A DNA stretch of 37,450 nt from an uncultured Oscillospiraceae bacterium (GTDB lineage Bacteria > Bacillota > Clostridia > Oscillospirales > Oscillospiraceae): positions 1 through 37,450 of the forward strand of contig CAKTTR010000011.1 in the NCBI GenBank assembly GCA_934615645.1, written 5' to 3'. The notes beneath the pieces are model-generated. The model did no database searches and was not told the origin of the DNA. It worked only from the letters and a program-made list of their open reading frames with translations. The translations under genes and the position numbers were made by a program. Shown here one piece after another: positions 6,886 to 16,796 of the stretch (its first letter is position 1; each line of letters opens with the position of its first letter).

Positions 6886-6924
6886 GTTTCCGCCCTCTTG
6901 CTTTCCAATGGGATTCTTGTTCTC

Positions 6925-6953
6925 AGTATAGCGGAAATTCTCCCCAGAATCAA
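6925..6953 (-). promoter_or_regulatory. Sigma-A promoter of the SLH/YkuD gene
   Basis: On the minus strand TTGATT (6953-6948) and TATACT (6930-6925) are separated by exactly 17 bp, about 40 nt upstream of the start codon. Confidence 0.85.
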
Positions 6954-7035
6954 GCACTCAAACAGCAGATTCAGAAATATTTAAGTGCTTGGTATTTTCT
7001 CTAAAAGAGTGATTTCTTTTTGCATCCAGATGTGC

Positions 7036-7041
7036 TATACT
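7036..7041 (+). promoter_or_regulatory. Likely -10 element of the plsY-mntP unit
   Basis: TATACT lies 57 nt upstream of plsY in the divergent intergenic region. The region 17-18 bp upstream is T-rich but has no good TTGACA, so the -35 is weak. A TTGACA that overlaps the last base of this element has no -10 behind it. Confidence 0.5.
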
Positions 7042-7097
7042 TGACATTACACATCTTTTCCCATTGGCGCAATGGGCACGCAAGGGAGCGGAGTATC

Positions 7098-7709
7098 ATG
7101 GAGATCGCCAAATATATCGCAGCCGCCGCAGCGGGCTACCTGCTGGGGTCCGTCAGCGCATCGGTCCTGCTGTCCAAGCTGGCCTTCCGGCGGGACGTCC
7201 GGGCAGAGGGCAGCGGCAACGCCGGTGCGACGAATGTCGCCCGTGTCTTCGGCATGTGGGCCGGTGTCGCGACGCTGCTGGCAGACGTCGCCAAGACGGT
7301 CCTGGCCATTTTGCTCGGCCAGTGGCTGGCGGGCGATGTTGGGCTTTGCATCGCAGGCATCGCCTGCATTCTGGGCCACTGCTGGCCGGTGTATTTCCAC
7401 TTCCGGGGCGGCAAGGGCGTCTCCGTCGGCGCAGCGGTCGGGCTGATGATCGACTGGCGGGTCTTTGTCATCATCTTCCTTGTCTTCTTCGTGACCTTTG
7501 CCCTCTGTCAGATCGTCTCCGTTTGTTCCATGGCAAGCGCCGTGGCGCTGCCGGTGGCCGCCTGTCTGCTGGGCGTTACAACACCAAAACTGGTGCTGGC
7601 CATCGTCACCGGGGTTCTTGTGATTTTCATGCACCGGGGCAATATCCAGCGCCTGCTGCACGGTGCTGAGGCAAAATTCAAGCCGCACACAAAAGGACGC
7701 AGGCCTTAA
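7098..7709 (+). CDS. plsY: PlsY, acyl-phosphate glycerol-3-phosphate acyltransferase
   Basis: PlsY transfers the acyl group from acyl-phosphate to glycerol-3-phosphate, the first membrane step of phospholipid synthesis. The 203-residue length is normal. Family motifs are present in order: YLLGSVSASVLLSKL near the N terminus; RAEGSGNAGATNVARVFG (about 35-52), the first conserved catalytic loop; a K in LLADVAKTVLA; GHCWPVYFHFRGGKGVSVG, the loop that binds glycerol-3-phosphate; and a last hydrophobic part ending with HRGNIQRLLHG. Multiple hydrophobic segments agree with an integral membrane enzyme. The ATG at 7098 is preceded by AGGGAGCGGAG; the open frame extends upstream to 7020 but into the promoter. 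It is followed after 46 nt by mntP. Confidence 0.95.
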   Translation: MEIAKYIAAAAAGYLLGSVSASVLLSKLAFRRDVRAEGSGNAGATNVARVFGMWAGVATLLADVAKTVLAILLGQWLAGDVGLCIAGIACILGHCWPVYFHFRGGKGVSVGAAVGLMIDWRVFVIIFLVFFVTFALCQIVSVCSMASAVALPVAACLLGVTTPKLVLAIVTGVLVIFMHRGNIQRLLHGAEAKFKPHTKGRRP

Positions 7710-7755
7710 AACTGTGAAACGGAGGAGCCGCGCCGCCCGGTGCGGAAAAAACACT

Positions 7756-8337
7756 ATGGGGTTTATTGAATTCTTTCTGACCGGCATCGGTCTGTCCATG
7801 GACGCTTTCGCTGTCGCAATCTGCAAAGGGCTGGGGATGCGCAAGGTCAACTACAAGCAGATGCTGCTGATCGCGCTGTTTTTCGGCGGCTTCCAGGCGC
7901 TGATGCCGCTGCTGGGCTGGCTGCTGGGCCGCCAGTTTGAGCAGTACATCACCAGCGTCGACCACTGGATCGCTTTTGCCCTGCTGGTCCTCATCGGGGC
8001 CAATATGCTGCGGGAGGCCCGCAAAGGGGATGACACAACGGACGCCGAAACGGTCTACGACGCCCCGCTTCCGCTGGGGCAGCTACTGCTGATGGCCATC
8101 GCCACCAGTATTGACGCGCTGGCTGTCGGCATCTCGTTTGCATTTCTGGGCGTCAACATTTGGCTCGCCATCGCCGTCATCGGTACGACGACATTTTTGA
8201 TCTCCGCCGCAGGAGTCTTCATCGGCAATCGATTCGGCAACCGCTACGAAAAGCGGGCGACCATCGCAGGGGGTATCATTCTGATCCTGCTGGGCATCAA
8301 GATCCTGCTGGAGCATCTGGGCGTCATCGCTTTTTAA
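7756..8337 (+). CDS. mntP: MntP-type manganese efflux pump
   Basis: MntP exports Mn(II) across the cytoplasmic membrane. The 193-residue protein has six hydrophobic segments arranged as two related halves. Each half has the family's metal-site motif: LSMDAFAVAICKG (Asp16) and TSIDALAVGISFAF (Asp120). The middle loop is hydrophilic and acidic (GDDTTDAETVYD). The start MGFIEFFLTG fits the family, but the local ribosome binding site is poor: the nearest good one, GGAGGAG, is about 28 nt upstream, so translation may be weak or coupled to plsY. There is no room in the 46-nt gap for a full yybP-ykoY manganese riboswitch, which controls many mntP genes elsewhere. A strong terminator follows. Confidence 0.9.
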   Translation: MGFIEFFLTGIGLSMDAFAVAICKGLGMRKVNYKQMLLIALFFGGFQALMPLLGWLLGRQFEQYITSVDHWIAFALLVLIGANMLREARKGDDTTDAETVYDAPLPLGQLLLMAIATSIDALAVGISFAFLGVNIWLAIAVIGTTTFLISAAGVFIGNRFGNRYEKRATIAGGIILILLGIKILLEHLGVIAF

Positions 8338-8360
8338 CGCACTTGAAATATACTTTGACA

Positions 8361-8403
8361 AAACCTGACCCCCGGCGTCTTTGCAGCGCCGAGGGTCAGG
8401 TTT
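8361..8403. terminator. Strong intrinsic terminator after mntP
   Basis: AAACCTGACCC pairs with GGGTCAGGTTT, with an inner CGGCG/CGCCG stem, followed by a T-rich tract on the plus strand. It separates mntP from the convergent membrane-protein gene. Confidence 0.9.
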
Positions 8404-8433
8404 CTTCTTTTATATTGCCTTTATTGCCTGCCT

Positions 8434-9234
8434 TCACGCCGGATCAGCGTCGCCGTCACCCGAATTGGGCGCAGCGTCATCTGCCGGTTCTGCATCTCCG
8501 TCGCCAGGTATTGTCAGGCAGATGGCATTTTGCAGCAGCGCCGCCGCAAGGCCGCCGTACGTGAAACAGGCAGTCAGGCCGCCGTCTGCCAGGGAAATGC
8601 CGCAGAAGAAGACGCCCGCCATGCTCCAAAACAGCGTGATCCGCCGCTTGCCCCGGTCCGCCGAGAACCCGGCCGCATGGAACAGGCCCAGCATCGCGCA
8701 CAGCAGGCCGAAGAGCTGGAAGCAGTAGTCCAGCACCGCCGGGTCCGTGCTCCAGTTTTTAAAGTCGCCGATGATCCGCGCCACCAGCCAGGCGACGACC
8801 ACGCAGCCCGCCAGCAGCCCCGGGACGCGACCCCGGGCCCGGCAGAGCCCGTGCCACACCAGCTGCGCCGCCGGAAGCAGCGCCGCCAGGCCGATGGCCC
8901 GGCCAAAGCCCACCTGCATCGCCGCGGCGCTCAGCCCGCCAACGGCCAGCAGGACGCCGCCGATCACATAGCCCACGCCGCTGCCCATACTGGGGACAAA
9001 ATTTTGTTCATACGCCGCCCGGGGCGCAGCACGCCGGCTCAGCAGCAAAAATACCACGACGGCAATGACGCACAGCGCCAACAGCGCCAGGACGGACACG
9101 CTGCCGACCAGCCAAAGGCCGTTTTCATCCCGCCCCTGCCGCAGCTGCCACAGCCGCAGGGCAAAGCCCAGCACCGCCGCTGCCAGTACCGCTACCAGCA
9201 CCGCTGGCCGTAAGGTTTCTTCTCTTCGCATCAT
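8434..9234 (-). CDS. Eight-helix integral membrane protein of unknown function
   Basis: I do not recognise a family for this protein of about 266 residues. It has eight hydrophobic stretches long enough to cross the membrane, for example PAVLVAVLAAAVLGFALRL, VSVLALLALCVIAVVVFLLL, GYVIGGVLLAVGGLSAAA and LFGLLCAMLGLFHAAGF, with short basic loops such as RRAAPR and DRGKRR. The C-terminal tail after the last helix is acidic and Asp/Ala/Gly-rich (GDGDAEPADDAAP). No catalytic or transport motif is visible. Two adjacent ATG codons (9234 and 9231) follow GGGGAGGGCGG; either may be used. A longer upstream open frame has no ribosome binding site. It is a single-gene unit with its own promoter, divergent from the rimP operon. 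Confidence 0.7.
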   Translation of the reverse strand: MMRREETLRPAVLVAVLAAAVLGFALRLWQLRQGRDENGLWLVGSVSVLALLALCVIAVVVFLLLSRRAAPRAAYEQNFVPSMGSGVGYVIGGVLLAVGGLSAAAMQVGFGRAIGLAALLPAAQLVWHGLCRARGRVPGLLAGCVVVAWLVARIIGDFKNWSTDPAVLDYCFQLFGLLCAMLGLFHAAGFSADRGKRRITLFWSMAGVFFCGISLADGGLTACFTYGGLAAALLQNAICLTIPGDGDAEPADDAAPNSGDGDADPA

Positions 9235-9338
9235 ACCGCCCTCCCCACTGCGCGCAGCGCGCGCTATTTTGGCAAGGCCGCCCCCGGGCTGCCCCGGAAC
9301 GCGCTGCCTTATGAAAGTCTTATCCAAAATATACGCCT

Positions 9339-9368
9339 AGTATAGCACAACGACCGCCTGCAATGCAA
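9339..9368 (-). promoter_or_regulatory. Sigma-A promoter of the eight-helix membrane protein gene
   Basis: On the minus strand TTGCAT (9368-9363) and TATACT (9344-9339) have an 18-bp spacer. The leader is about 100 nt and GC-rich, with several self-complementary runs such as CCGGG-GCAG-CCCGG. Confidence 0.65.
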
Positions 9369-9401
9369 GGACTCCCCGCTGCAGCGCCGGAAAAAACCTG
9401 C

Positions 9402-9430
9402 TGCCAGGGAAAAAAGTTGGTTTCCTGGCA
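9402..9430. repeat. Inverted repeat between divergent promoters
   Basis: TGCCAGG-G-AAA pairs with TTTCCTGGCA around a short A/G/T loop. It lies 31 bp upstream of the rimP promoter -35 and 34 bp upstream of the divergent membrane-gene promoter -35, so it could be an operator for a dimeric regulator. No regulator is known. Confidence 0.4.
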
Positions 9431-9460
9431 AATTTTCTGTGTTTTTCCCACAGAATTCCC

Positions 9461-9489
9461 TTGCAATCACGGAAAAAAGATGCTATACT
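9461..9489 (+). promoter_or_regulatory. Sigma-A promoter of the rimP-nusA-infB operon
   Basis: TTGCAA (9461-9466) and TATACT (9484-9489) are exactly 17 bp apart. Transcription would begin near 9496 and give a leader of about 180 nt before rimP. Confidence 0.85.
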
Positions 9490-9495
9490 CATAGT

Positions 9496-9632
9496 GACCT
9501 TTGGAATGCACCGCAGAAGGGCTTTTGTTTTTTCTGCCGCTTCCACCGCGCAGCCTTTGGCGGCGCAGGGCATCGCCCCCTGTTTTCCGGGCGTTGCCAG
9601 CTTTCGGTTCTTACGTTTGATCGGTAGACTGA
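9496..9632 (+). promoter_or_regulatory. Structured 5' leader of the rimP operon
   Basis: This non-coding stretch carries a long hairpin at 9569-9598, GGCATCGCCC paired with GGGCGTTGCC (9 of 10 pairs) around a CCTGTTTTCC loop. It includes the second copy (9568-9589) of the motif also found before the OB-fold gene. It precedes a terminator-like hairpin, so together they look like an attenuation leader. No known riboswitch consensus was recognised. Confidence 0.5.
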
Positions 9633-9656
9633 GACTGGGGTTTTCCCCAGTCTTTC
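9633..9656 (+). terminator. Terminator-like attenuator hairpin 25 nt before rimP
   Basis: GACTGGGG, loop TTTT, CCCCAGTC form a perfect 8-bp stem followed by TTTCTT. It lies inside the transcript, between the promoter and rimP, so it can only function conditionally. Confidence 0.65.
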
Positions 9657-9677
9657 TTATTGAGAAAGGCAGTTATT

Positions 9678-10130
9678 ATGAAAATTACAGAGCAAGTCCG
9701 GCAATTTGCAGAGCCGGTTGTGCTGCAATACGGCTGCACCCTGTGGGACGTCGAATACGTCCGGGAGGGCAGCGACTGGTTCCTGCGTCTTTATATCGAC
9801 AAAGACGGCGGCGTGAACATCACAGACTGCGAGGCCATTTCCCGGGCGATGGACCCGATCCTGGACGAAAAGGACCCCATCCCCGATAGCTACACCTTCG
9901 AGGTCTGCTCGGCGGGGCTGGAGCGCACCCTCAAGCGGCCGCAGGACTTTGTCCAGTTTCTGCATTCCCCTGTCCTGGTCAAGCTCTACCGGCCCCGGGA
10001 CGGCGCCAAGGAATTCCCCGGCATTTTAGAGGCCTATGAAGATGGCCGCATTACCATCTCCATGGGGCAGACAATATACACGTTCGAACAGGCGGAGGTC
10101 GCATTGGTCCGGCTTCGCGTCACGTTTTAA
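9678..10130 (+). CDS. rimP: Ribosome maturation factor RimP
   Basis: RimP is required for late 30S ribosomal subunit assembly. The 150-residue protein has the family's two small domains. The N-terminal one includes GCTLWDVEYVREGSDWFLRLYIDKDGGVNITDCEAISRAMDPILDE and the SYTFEVCSAGLERTLK block, close to the usual Y-LEVSSPGLxRPL. The C-terminal Sm-like barrel runs from about residue 88 to the end. The ATG at 9678 is preferred, with AAAGG upstream; an in-frame TTG at 9660 overlaps the attenuator tail. It is the first gene of a conserved rimP-nusA-ylxR-ylxQ-infB-rbfA cluster, with nusA starting 14 nt downstream. Confidence 0.95.
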   Translation: MKITEQVRQFAEPVVLQYGCTLWDVEYVREGSDWFLRLYIDKDGGVNITDCEAISRAMDPILDEKDPIPDSYTFEVCSAGLERTLKRPQDFVQFLHSPVLVKLYRPRDGAKEFPGILEAYEDGRITISMGQTIYTFEQAEVALVRLRVTF

Positions 10131-10144
10131 CAGGAGGGCATACC

Positions 10145-11371
10145 ATGAATAGCGAAATCTTCGCCGCATTGAAGCAACTGGAAAAAGAGCGGGGCATCCC
10201 CACCGACTACATGGTCGAGAAGATCACCCAGGCCCTGGTCGCTGCGTATAAAAAAGACCGCGACGGCTATACCGACAATGTCTTTGTCACCCTGGACGAA
10301 AACGCCCTGCATATGTATGCGCAGAAGGAAGTCGTCGACGACGTCATCTCCCCGCAAACTGAAGTCACGCTGGACGCTGCCCGGAAAATCGACCCGACGG
10401 TCCAGCTGGGCGACCTCATCAATGTCGACATCCAGACGAAGGGCTTTGGCCGCATCGCCGCGCAGACGGCAAAGCAGGTCATTATCCAGGGCATCCGCGA
10501 GGCGGAGCACGGCATGATCTTCGACAGCTTCTCCTCCCGGCAGCATGAGATCTTGATGGGCACAGTGTTGCGGATCGACCCCATCACCCGGGATATGACC
10601 GTCCGCATCGGCCAGGGCAACGACCGGACCGACGCGCTGCTGAGCGCCGGGGAGCAGGTCCACGGCGAGGTCTTCCGGGAGGGCGACCTCATCCGGGTCT
10701 ACGTCGTCGAGGTGCACCGCACAAACCGCGGCCCGCAGGTCATCGTCTCCCGGACCCATCCGGGTCTGGTCAAGCGGCTGTTTGAATTGAACGTTCCCGA
10801 GATCGAGTCCGGTCTCGTCGAGATCAAGGCCACGGCCCGGGAGGCTGGCTCCCGGACAAAGCTGGCCGTACACGCCACCGAAGAGAACATCGACCCAGTC
10901 GGCGCTTGCGTCGGCCCCCGGGGCGGCCGTGTCGGCGCCGTTGTCGAGGAGCTGCGGGGCGAAAAGATGGATATCGTCGTCTGGTCGGAAAATCCGGAGG
11001 AGTTTGTCGCTTCGGCGCTGTCCCCGGCGGACGTTCTGTCTGTCCGGCTGGTCCCCGGTGTCAAGGCATGTCGCGTCATCGTGCCGGATGATCAGCTGTC
11101 GCTGGCCATCGGCAAGGAGGGCCAGAATGCCCGCCTGGCTGCCCGGCTGACCGGTTATAAGATCGACATTAAGCCCGAATCCCAGGCAGATGTCTGCGAG
11201 GAGGACGAATTTGCCCAGGCCCTGCAGGCTGCCCAGGAAGCGGCAGAAGCTGCTGCTGCGGGCGATACGCAGGATGCAGCCGCCGCAGATGAAGCACCGG
11301 CCGCTGCGCCCGCAGAAGACGCCGCACCGGCGGAAGCCCCTGCAGAACCTGAGGAAGCCCCTGCAGAATAA
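10145..11371 (+). CDS. nusA: Transcription termination/antitermination factor NusA
   Basis: NusA binds RNA polymerase and nascent RNA and modulates pausing, termination and antitermination. Domain order is normal: an N-terminal polymerase-binding domain (about 1-125; MNSEIFAALKQLEKERGI), an S1 domain (about 132-200; GTVLRIDPITRDMTVRIG), KH1 (about 205-280; SRTHPGLVKRLFELNVPEI and DPVGACVGPRGGRV), and KH2 (about 285-345; DDQLSLAIGKEGQNARLAARLTGYKIDI). After residue ~350 the chain becomes an Ala/Glu/Pro-rich acidic tail of about 55 residues that adds length over the ~370-residue Bacillus protein. It lacks the E. coli acidic repeats proper. The start at 10145 follows CAGGAGGG. It is the second gene of the operon. 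Confidence 0.97.
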   Translation: MNSEIFAALKQLEKERGIPTDYMVEKITQALVAAYKKDRDGYTDNVFVTLDENALHMYAQKEVVDDVISPQTEVTLDAARKIDPTVQLGDLINVDIQTKGFGRIAAQTAKQVIIQGIREAEHGMIFDSFSSRQHEILMGTVLRIDPITRDMTVRIGQGNDRTDALLSAGEQVHGEVFREGDLIRVYVVEVHRTNRGPQVIVSRTHPGLVKRLFELNVPEIESGLVEIKATAREAGSRTKLAVHATEENIDPVGACVGPRGGRVGAVVEELRGEKMDIVVWSENPEEFVASALSPADVLSVRLVPGVKACRVIVPDDQLSLAIGKEGQNARLAARLTGYKIDIKPESQADVCEEDEFAQALQAAQEAAEAAAAGDTQDAAAADEAPAAAPAEDAAPAEAPAEPEEAPAE

Positions 11372-11407
11372 ATCACCCATTCGATCACCCAGGGAGGAGG
11401 AACCCAC

Positions 11408-11680
11408 ATGCCGAAAAAAATACCCATGCGGCAGTGCCTCGGCTGTCGGGAAATGAAGCCGAAGAAGGAGCTGACCCGCGTCGTGCGCGCGCCAGACGGC
11501 ACCGTATCCATCGACTCCCGGGGAAAATCGCCGGGCCGCGGCGCTTACGTCTGCCCCAACACGGCCTGCCTGCAAAAGGCGCTGCGCTCCAAAGCGCTGG
11601 ACCGCAGCCTGGAGGTCGAGATCCCGCAGGAGATCTACGAGACGCTGATCGCGCAGATGGAGGCAAGTCGGAATGAATAA
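11408..11680 (+). CDS. ylxR: YlxR family RNA-binding protein (RNase P modulator)
   Basis: The 90-residue protein belongs to the YlxR/DUF448 family; the Bacillus member has been renamed RnpM as a modulator of RNase P. Motifs seen are MPMRQCLGCREMKPKKEL-like text at the N terminus (RQCLGCREMKPKKELTRVV), DSRGKSPGRGAYVCPN with the GRGAYVC signature, and an alkaline ALRSKALDRSLE helix. The N-terminal CxxC and the later YVCPNxxC cysteines are conserved here. GGGAGGAGG precedes the ATG. It overlaps ylxQ by 8 nt, so the two are coupled within the nusA-infB operon. Confidence 0.93.
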   Translation: MPKKIPMRQCLGCREMKPKKELTRVVRAPDGTVSIDSRGKSPGRGAYVCPNTACLQKALRSKALDRSLEVEIPQEIYETLIAQMEASRNE

Positions 11681-12083
11681 AGCCCTACAGCTGCTGTCGC
11701 TGGCCCGCAAGGGCGGGCGCATCGAGGCCGGAGAAGAACCGGTGGACACGTGCATCCGCATGGGCCGCGCCCGTCTGATCCTCCTGGCCAGTGACGCTTC
11801 CGAGCACACCTGCCGCCGGATCCGGGGCAGCGTCGCCAGCTCCAAGCAGCCTTATATCACGATCCCCTTTACGAAAGAAGAACTCGGCGGCGCGATCGGC
11901 CGGTCCGCCATCGCCGTCGCCGCATTGACAGACCCTGCTCTGGCGCAGGCTTTTATCCGGGCGCTGGACGATCCGGCGCAGTACACAGACCTGCTGGCCG
12001 GTCTGGACAAACGTGTCACGCGCATCCGCAAGCATCAAAAAGAAGGCAAAGCGCCGCGCCCGCACGCCCATGGCAAGAAGTAA
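11673..12083 (+). CDS. ylxQ: YlxQ, L7Ae-like ribosomal protein paralog
   Basis: This 136-residue protein has the L7Ae/L30e/S12e/Gadd45 fold signature: LSLARKGGRIEAGEEPV, GRARLILLASDASEHT, and YITIPFTKEELGGAIGRSAIAVAALTDPALAQAF. L7Ae relatives bind kink-turn RNA. The C-terminal ~35 residues are basic (RIRKHQKEGKAPRPHAHGKK) and extend beyond the core, as in some clostridial members. The start overlaps the end of ylxR by 8 nt, and GGAGG lies in the preceding coding sequence. Its position between ylxR and infB is conserved across Firmicutes. Confidence 0.92.
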   Translation: MNKALQLLSLARKGGRIEAGEEPVDTCIRMGRARLILLASDASEHTCRRIRGSVASSKQPYITIPFTKEELGGAIGRSAIAVAALTDPALAQAFIRALDDPAQYTDLLAGLDKRVTRIRKHQKEGKAPRPHAHGKK

Positions 12084-12098
12084 TATGGAGGTGGCTAT

Positions 12099-14438
<2,340 letters not shown>

Positions 14439-14460
14439 GCGCCGACTGACGCACGCCGCA

Positions 14461-14565
14461 GCGCCGTGTTTTTAGAAACAAACGGCGCAAACCGGGTACA
14501 CCGCGCCGGTGTGCCCGGTTTGTACAAGCGCCGCCGCATTGCGGCGCTTGGCGATGCAACGCCAA
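14461..14565 (+). other. Array of hairpins in the infB-rbfA intercistronic gap
   Basis: Four stems follow each other almost without spacers: GCGCCGT/ACGGCGC (14461-14488), a 16-bp stem with one mismatch and loop CGC (14488-14522), CAAGCGCCGC/GCGGCGCTTG (14525-14550), and TTGGCG/CGCCAA (14548-14565). The last ends next to the AAAAAGGAGG of rbfA. None has a U-run, so they are not standard terminators. They could be processing or stability elements in the operon mRNA. Confidence 0.6.
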
Positions 14566-14579
14566 AAAGGAGGTTCCCG

Positions 14580-14966
14580 ATGGCTTCGAATCGAATCGGA
14601 AGAATCAATGAAGAAATGCAAAAGGAGCTGGCCGCGCTCTTGCGCCAGCTGAAGGACCCCCGGGTGCAGAAGACGATGATCTCCATCACCCGGGTCGATA
14701 CCACCTCGGACCTGCGTTACAGCAAGGTTTTCGTCAGTTTTTTGGATAAGGACTGCGCCCGCGAGGGCTTGCAGGGGCTGAAATCCGCCTCCGGCTATCT
14801 GCGCCGGGAGTTGGGCAGCCGCCTGCAGCTGCGCTATACCCCGGAGCTTGTCTGGCAGGAGGACCACTCCATCACCTACGGCGCGCACATTCTGGACCTT
14901 CTGTCCACGCTGGACATTCCGAAAGATGACGACGGTGACGGGCATGATCCGCAAGACCCTGCCTGA
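14580..14966 (+). CDS. rbfA: Ribosome-binding factor A
   Basis: RbfA is a KH-like protein that binds the free 30S subunit and is needed for 16S rRNA 5' processing. The 128-residue protein shows RIGRINEEMQKELAALLRQLKDPRV at the N terminus and ISITRVDTTSDLRYSKVFVSFL, the typical V-DLxxAKVYVS-like block, then GYLRRELGSRLQLRYTPEL. The C terminus is acidic. AAGGAGG 6-7 nt before the ATG makes this the start; the open frame extends back to 14466 only through the hairpin array. It overlaps the downstream DHH gene by 23 nt. Confidence 0.95.
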   Translation: MASNRIGRINEEMQKELAALLRQLKDPRVQKTMISITRVDTTSDLRYSKVFVSFLDKDCAREGLQGLKSASGYLRRELGSRLQLRYTPELVWQEDHSITYGAHILDLLSTLDIPKDDDGDGHDPQDPA

Positions 14967-15912
14967 GGCAGCCGCCTGGCTGCGCCAGAACGACCGCTAT
15001 CTCCTGCTGACCCACCGGCGGCCCGACGGCGACACCCTCGGCTCTGCCGCAGCCCTCTGCCGCGGCCTGCGCCAATTGGGCAAAGCGGCCTGGCTGCTGG
15101 AAAACCCCGAGGTCACACCAAAATATGCGCCGTACCTTGCCGGTCTGACTGTTCCGGCCCCGCCGGAGAACGCAACAGTCCTGGCCATTGATACGGCTTC
15201 CCCCGGCCTGCTGCCGGAAAATGCCCAGTCCCTGGCAGGCCAGGTTCAGCTCTGCATCGACCACCACGGCTCAAACACAGGCTACGCTGCCGCGACCTTG
15301 GTCGCCCCCGGCTGCGCTGCCTGCGGCGAGGTGATCTTCCGCCTGCTGGAGACGCTGGCGGTCCCGGTGGACAAGGGCATTGCCGAGGCGCTGTACCTCG
15401 CCATCGCGACGGATACCGGCTGCTTCCGCTATTCCAATGTCACCGCCGAGACGCTGCGCATCGCCGCCCAGCTGATGGACTGCGGCGCAGCAGCTTACCC
15501 CATCAACAAGGTCATGTTTGAGACGAAACGCCTGCCCCGGCTGCGGCTGGAGGCGTATTTGATCGAGCATGTCGCATTTTTCAGTGCCGGGAAAATCGGC
15601 GTTTCGATCATTCCGGCTCATCTGCGCCAGGAGCTTGGCCTGACGAGTGACGATCTGGACGATATCTCCGGCTTTGCCCGGGATATCGAAGGCGTCGAGA
15701 TCGGCGCCATGCTGCGCCAGCAGCCGGACGGCAGCACGAAGCTCTCCGTCCGCAGCAGCCCTGCCTTTGACGCCTGCGCCATCTGCGCAAAGCTGGGCGG
15801 CGGTGGGCACAAAGCCGCCGCTGGCGCTTCCCTTACCCTGCCGCCGGACCGCGCACAGACGGCGCTGCTCCAGGCGATCTATGACGTTTATCCATCCCTG
15901 CTCCCCCAATAA
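14944..15912 (+). CDS. nrnA: DHH/DHHA1 phosphoesterase, NrnA-type nanoRNase
   Basis: NrnA-type enzymes degrade very short RNAs (2-5 nt) and in many Firmicutes hydrolyse pAp or pApA. The 322-residue protein has the N-terminal DHH domain with THRRPDGDTLGSA (about 23-35), AIDTA (81-85) and the name-giving DHH in CIDHHGSN (106-108). The C-terminal DHHA1 domain has GGGGHKAAAG at about 285-294. All metal-site motifs are intact. The ATG at 14944 has GGTGA 5 nt upstream; an ATG at 14926 is the alternative. It overlaps rbfA, and truB follows after 8 nt. Its place between rbfA and truB is common in Clostridia. Confidence 0.92.
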   Translation: MIRKTLPEAAAWLRQNDRYLLLTHRRPDGDTLGSAAALCRGLRQLGKAAWLLENPEVTPKYAPYLAGLTVPAPPENATVLAIDTASPGLLPENAQSLAGQVQLCIDHHGSNTGYAAATLVAPGCAACGEVIFRLLETLAVPVDKGIAEALYLAIATDTGCFRYSNVTAETLRIAAQLMDCGAAAYPINKVMFETKRLPRLRLEAYLIEHVAFFSAGKIGVSIIPAHLRQELGLTSDDLDDISGFARDIEGVEIGAMLRQQPDGSTKLSVRSSPAFDACAICAKLGGGGHKAAAGASLTLPPDRAQTALLQAIYDVYPSLLPQ

Positions 15913-15920
15913 GGAGAACT

Positions 15921-16796
15921 ATGGCCAACGGAATCATCATTGTTGATAAGCCCGCCGATTGGACGAGCCAGGACGTCGCCGCAAAGCTGCGGGGCGTCTT
16001 CCACGAGCGGCGTATCGGCCACGGCGGCACGCTGGACCCTATGGCCACCGGCGTTTTGCCGATCTTTGTCGGCCGGGCCACCCGGGCTGTGCCCTATTTT
16101 GAATCGGCAGAAAAGGAATATATCGCCACACTGCGCCTCGGCCTGGAGACGGACACACAGGATGTGACCGGTACCTGCCTGCGCACCGCCCCGGTCACGG
16201 TCACCCAAGCGGAGTTGGAACGCGTGCTGCCCCAGTTTTTAGGCCCGCAGCAGCAGCTGCCGCCGATGTATTCCGCCGTCAAGATCGGCGGGAAAAAGCT
16301 CTATGAGCTGGCCCGTCAGGGTAAGACGGTCGAGCGCACGCCGCGGCAGATCGAGATCTTCGCGCTGGAGCTGCTGGGCGGCCAGGGCGCAGATTGGCGC
16401 CTGCGGGTGCATTGCTCCAAGGGGACGTATATCCGCACCCTCTGCCAGGATATTGGCGCGGCCCTCGGCTGCGGCGGCTGCATGGCGGCCCTCCGGCGGA
16501 CAAAGGCCGGGGCCTTCTCCCTGGACCAGGCCATCCCGCTGGCGGATCTTATCGCAGATGCGAACGCAGCTTCGCGACTGCTGGACGTCGATACCCTCTT
16601 TGCCCAGTACCCCGCCGTCACGCTGACGGCCCGGCAGGAGCAGCTGTGCCGCAACGGCGCAGCCTTCACAATGCGGGGCCTGCCTGCAGGATTTGTACGA
16701 GTCTACAGCCAGTCCGGCGAATTTCTAATGCTGGGCCGGGAACGAGATGGCCGCCTGGCCACAGAAAAAAGCTTTTTCGAGGTGAGCACCACTTGA
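15921..16796 (+). CDS. truB: tRNA pseudouridine(55) synthase TruB
   Basis: TruB isomerises uridine 55 in the T-loop of tRNAs. The 291-residue protein has the N-terminal GIIIVDKPADWTSQDV block and the catalytic GHGGTLDPMATGVLP motif with Asp39. It then has EKEYIATLRLGLETDTQD, PMYSAVKIGGKKLYELARQG and CSKGTYIRTLCQDIG, the conserved RNA-binding blocks. The C-terminal ~70 residues form the small PUA-like part. AAGGAG precedes the ATG. The stop codon overlaps the TTG start of ribF, a coupling often seen for this pair. Confidence 0.97.
   Translation: MANGIIIVDKPADWTSQDVAAKLRGVFHERRIGHGGTLDPMATGVLPIFVGRATRAVPYFESAEKEYIATLRLGLETDTQDVTGTCLRTAPVTVTQAELERVLPQFLGPQQQLPPMYSAVKIGGKKLYELARQGKTVERTPRQIEIFALELLGGQGADWRLRVHCSKGTYIRTLCQDIGAALGCGGCMAALRRTKAGAFSLDQAIPLADLIADANAASRLLDVDTLFAQYPAVTLTARQEQLCRNGAAFTMRGLPAGFVRVYSQSGEFLMLGRERDGRLATEKSFFEVSTT

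Noticed and set aside
7709..7756. Manganese riboswitch upstream of mntP
   Set aside because: Only 46 nt separate plsY from mntP and the yybP-ykoY core sequences were not seen.
14488..14522. Strong hairpin after infB as an operon terminator
   Set aside because: No U-run follows, and rbfA has no promoter of its own and belongs to the same conserved operon.
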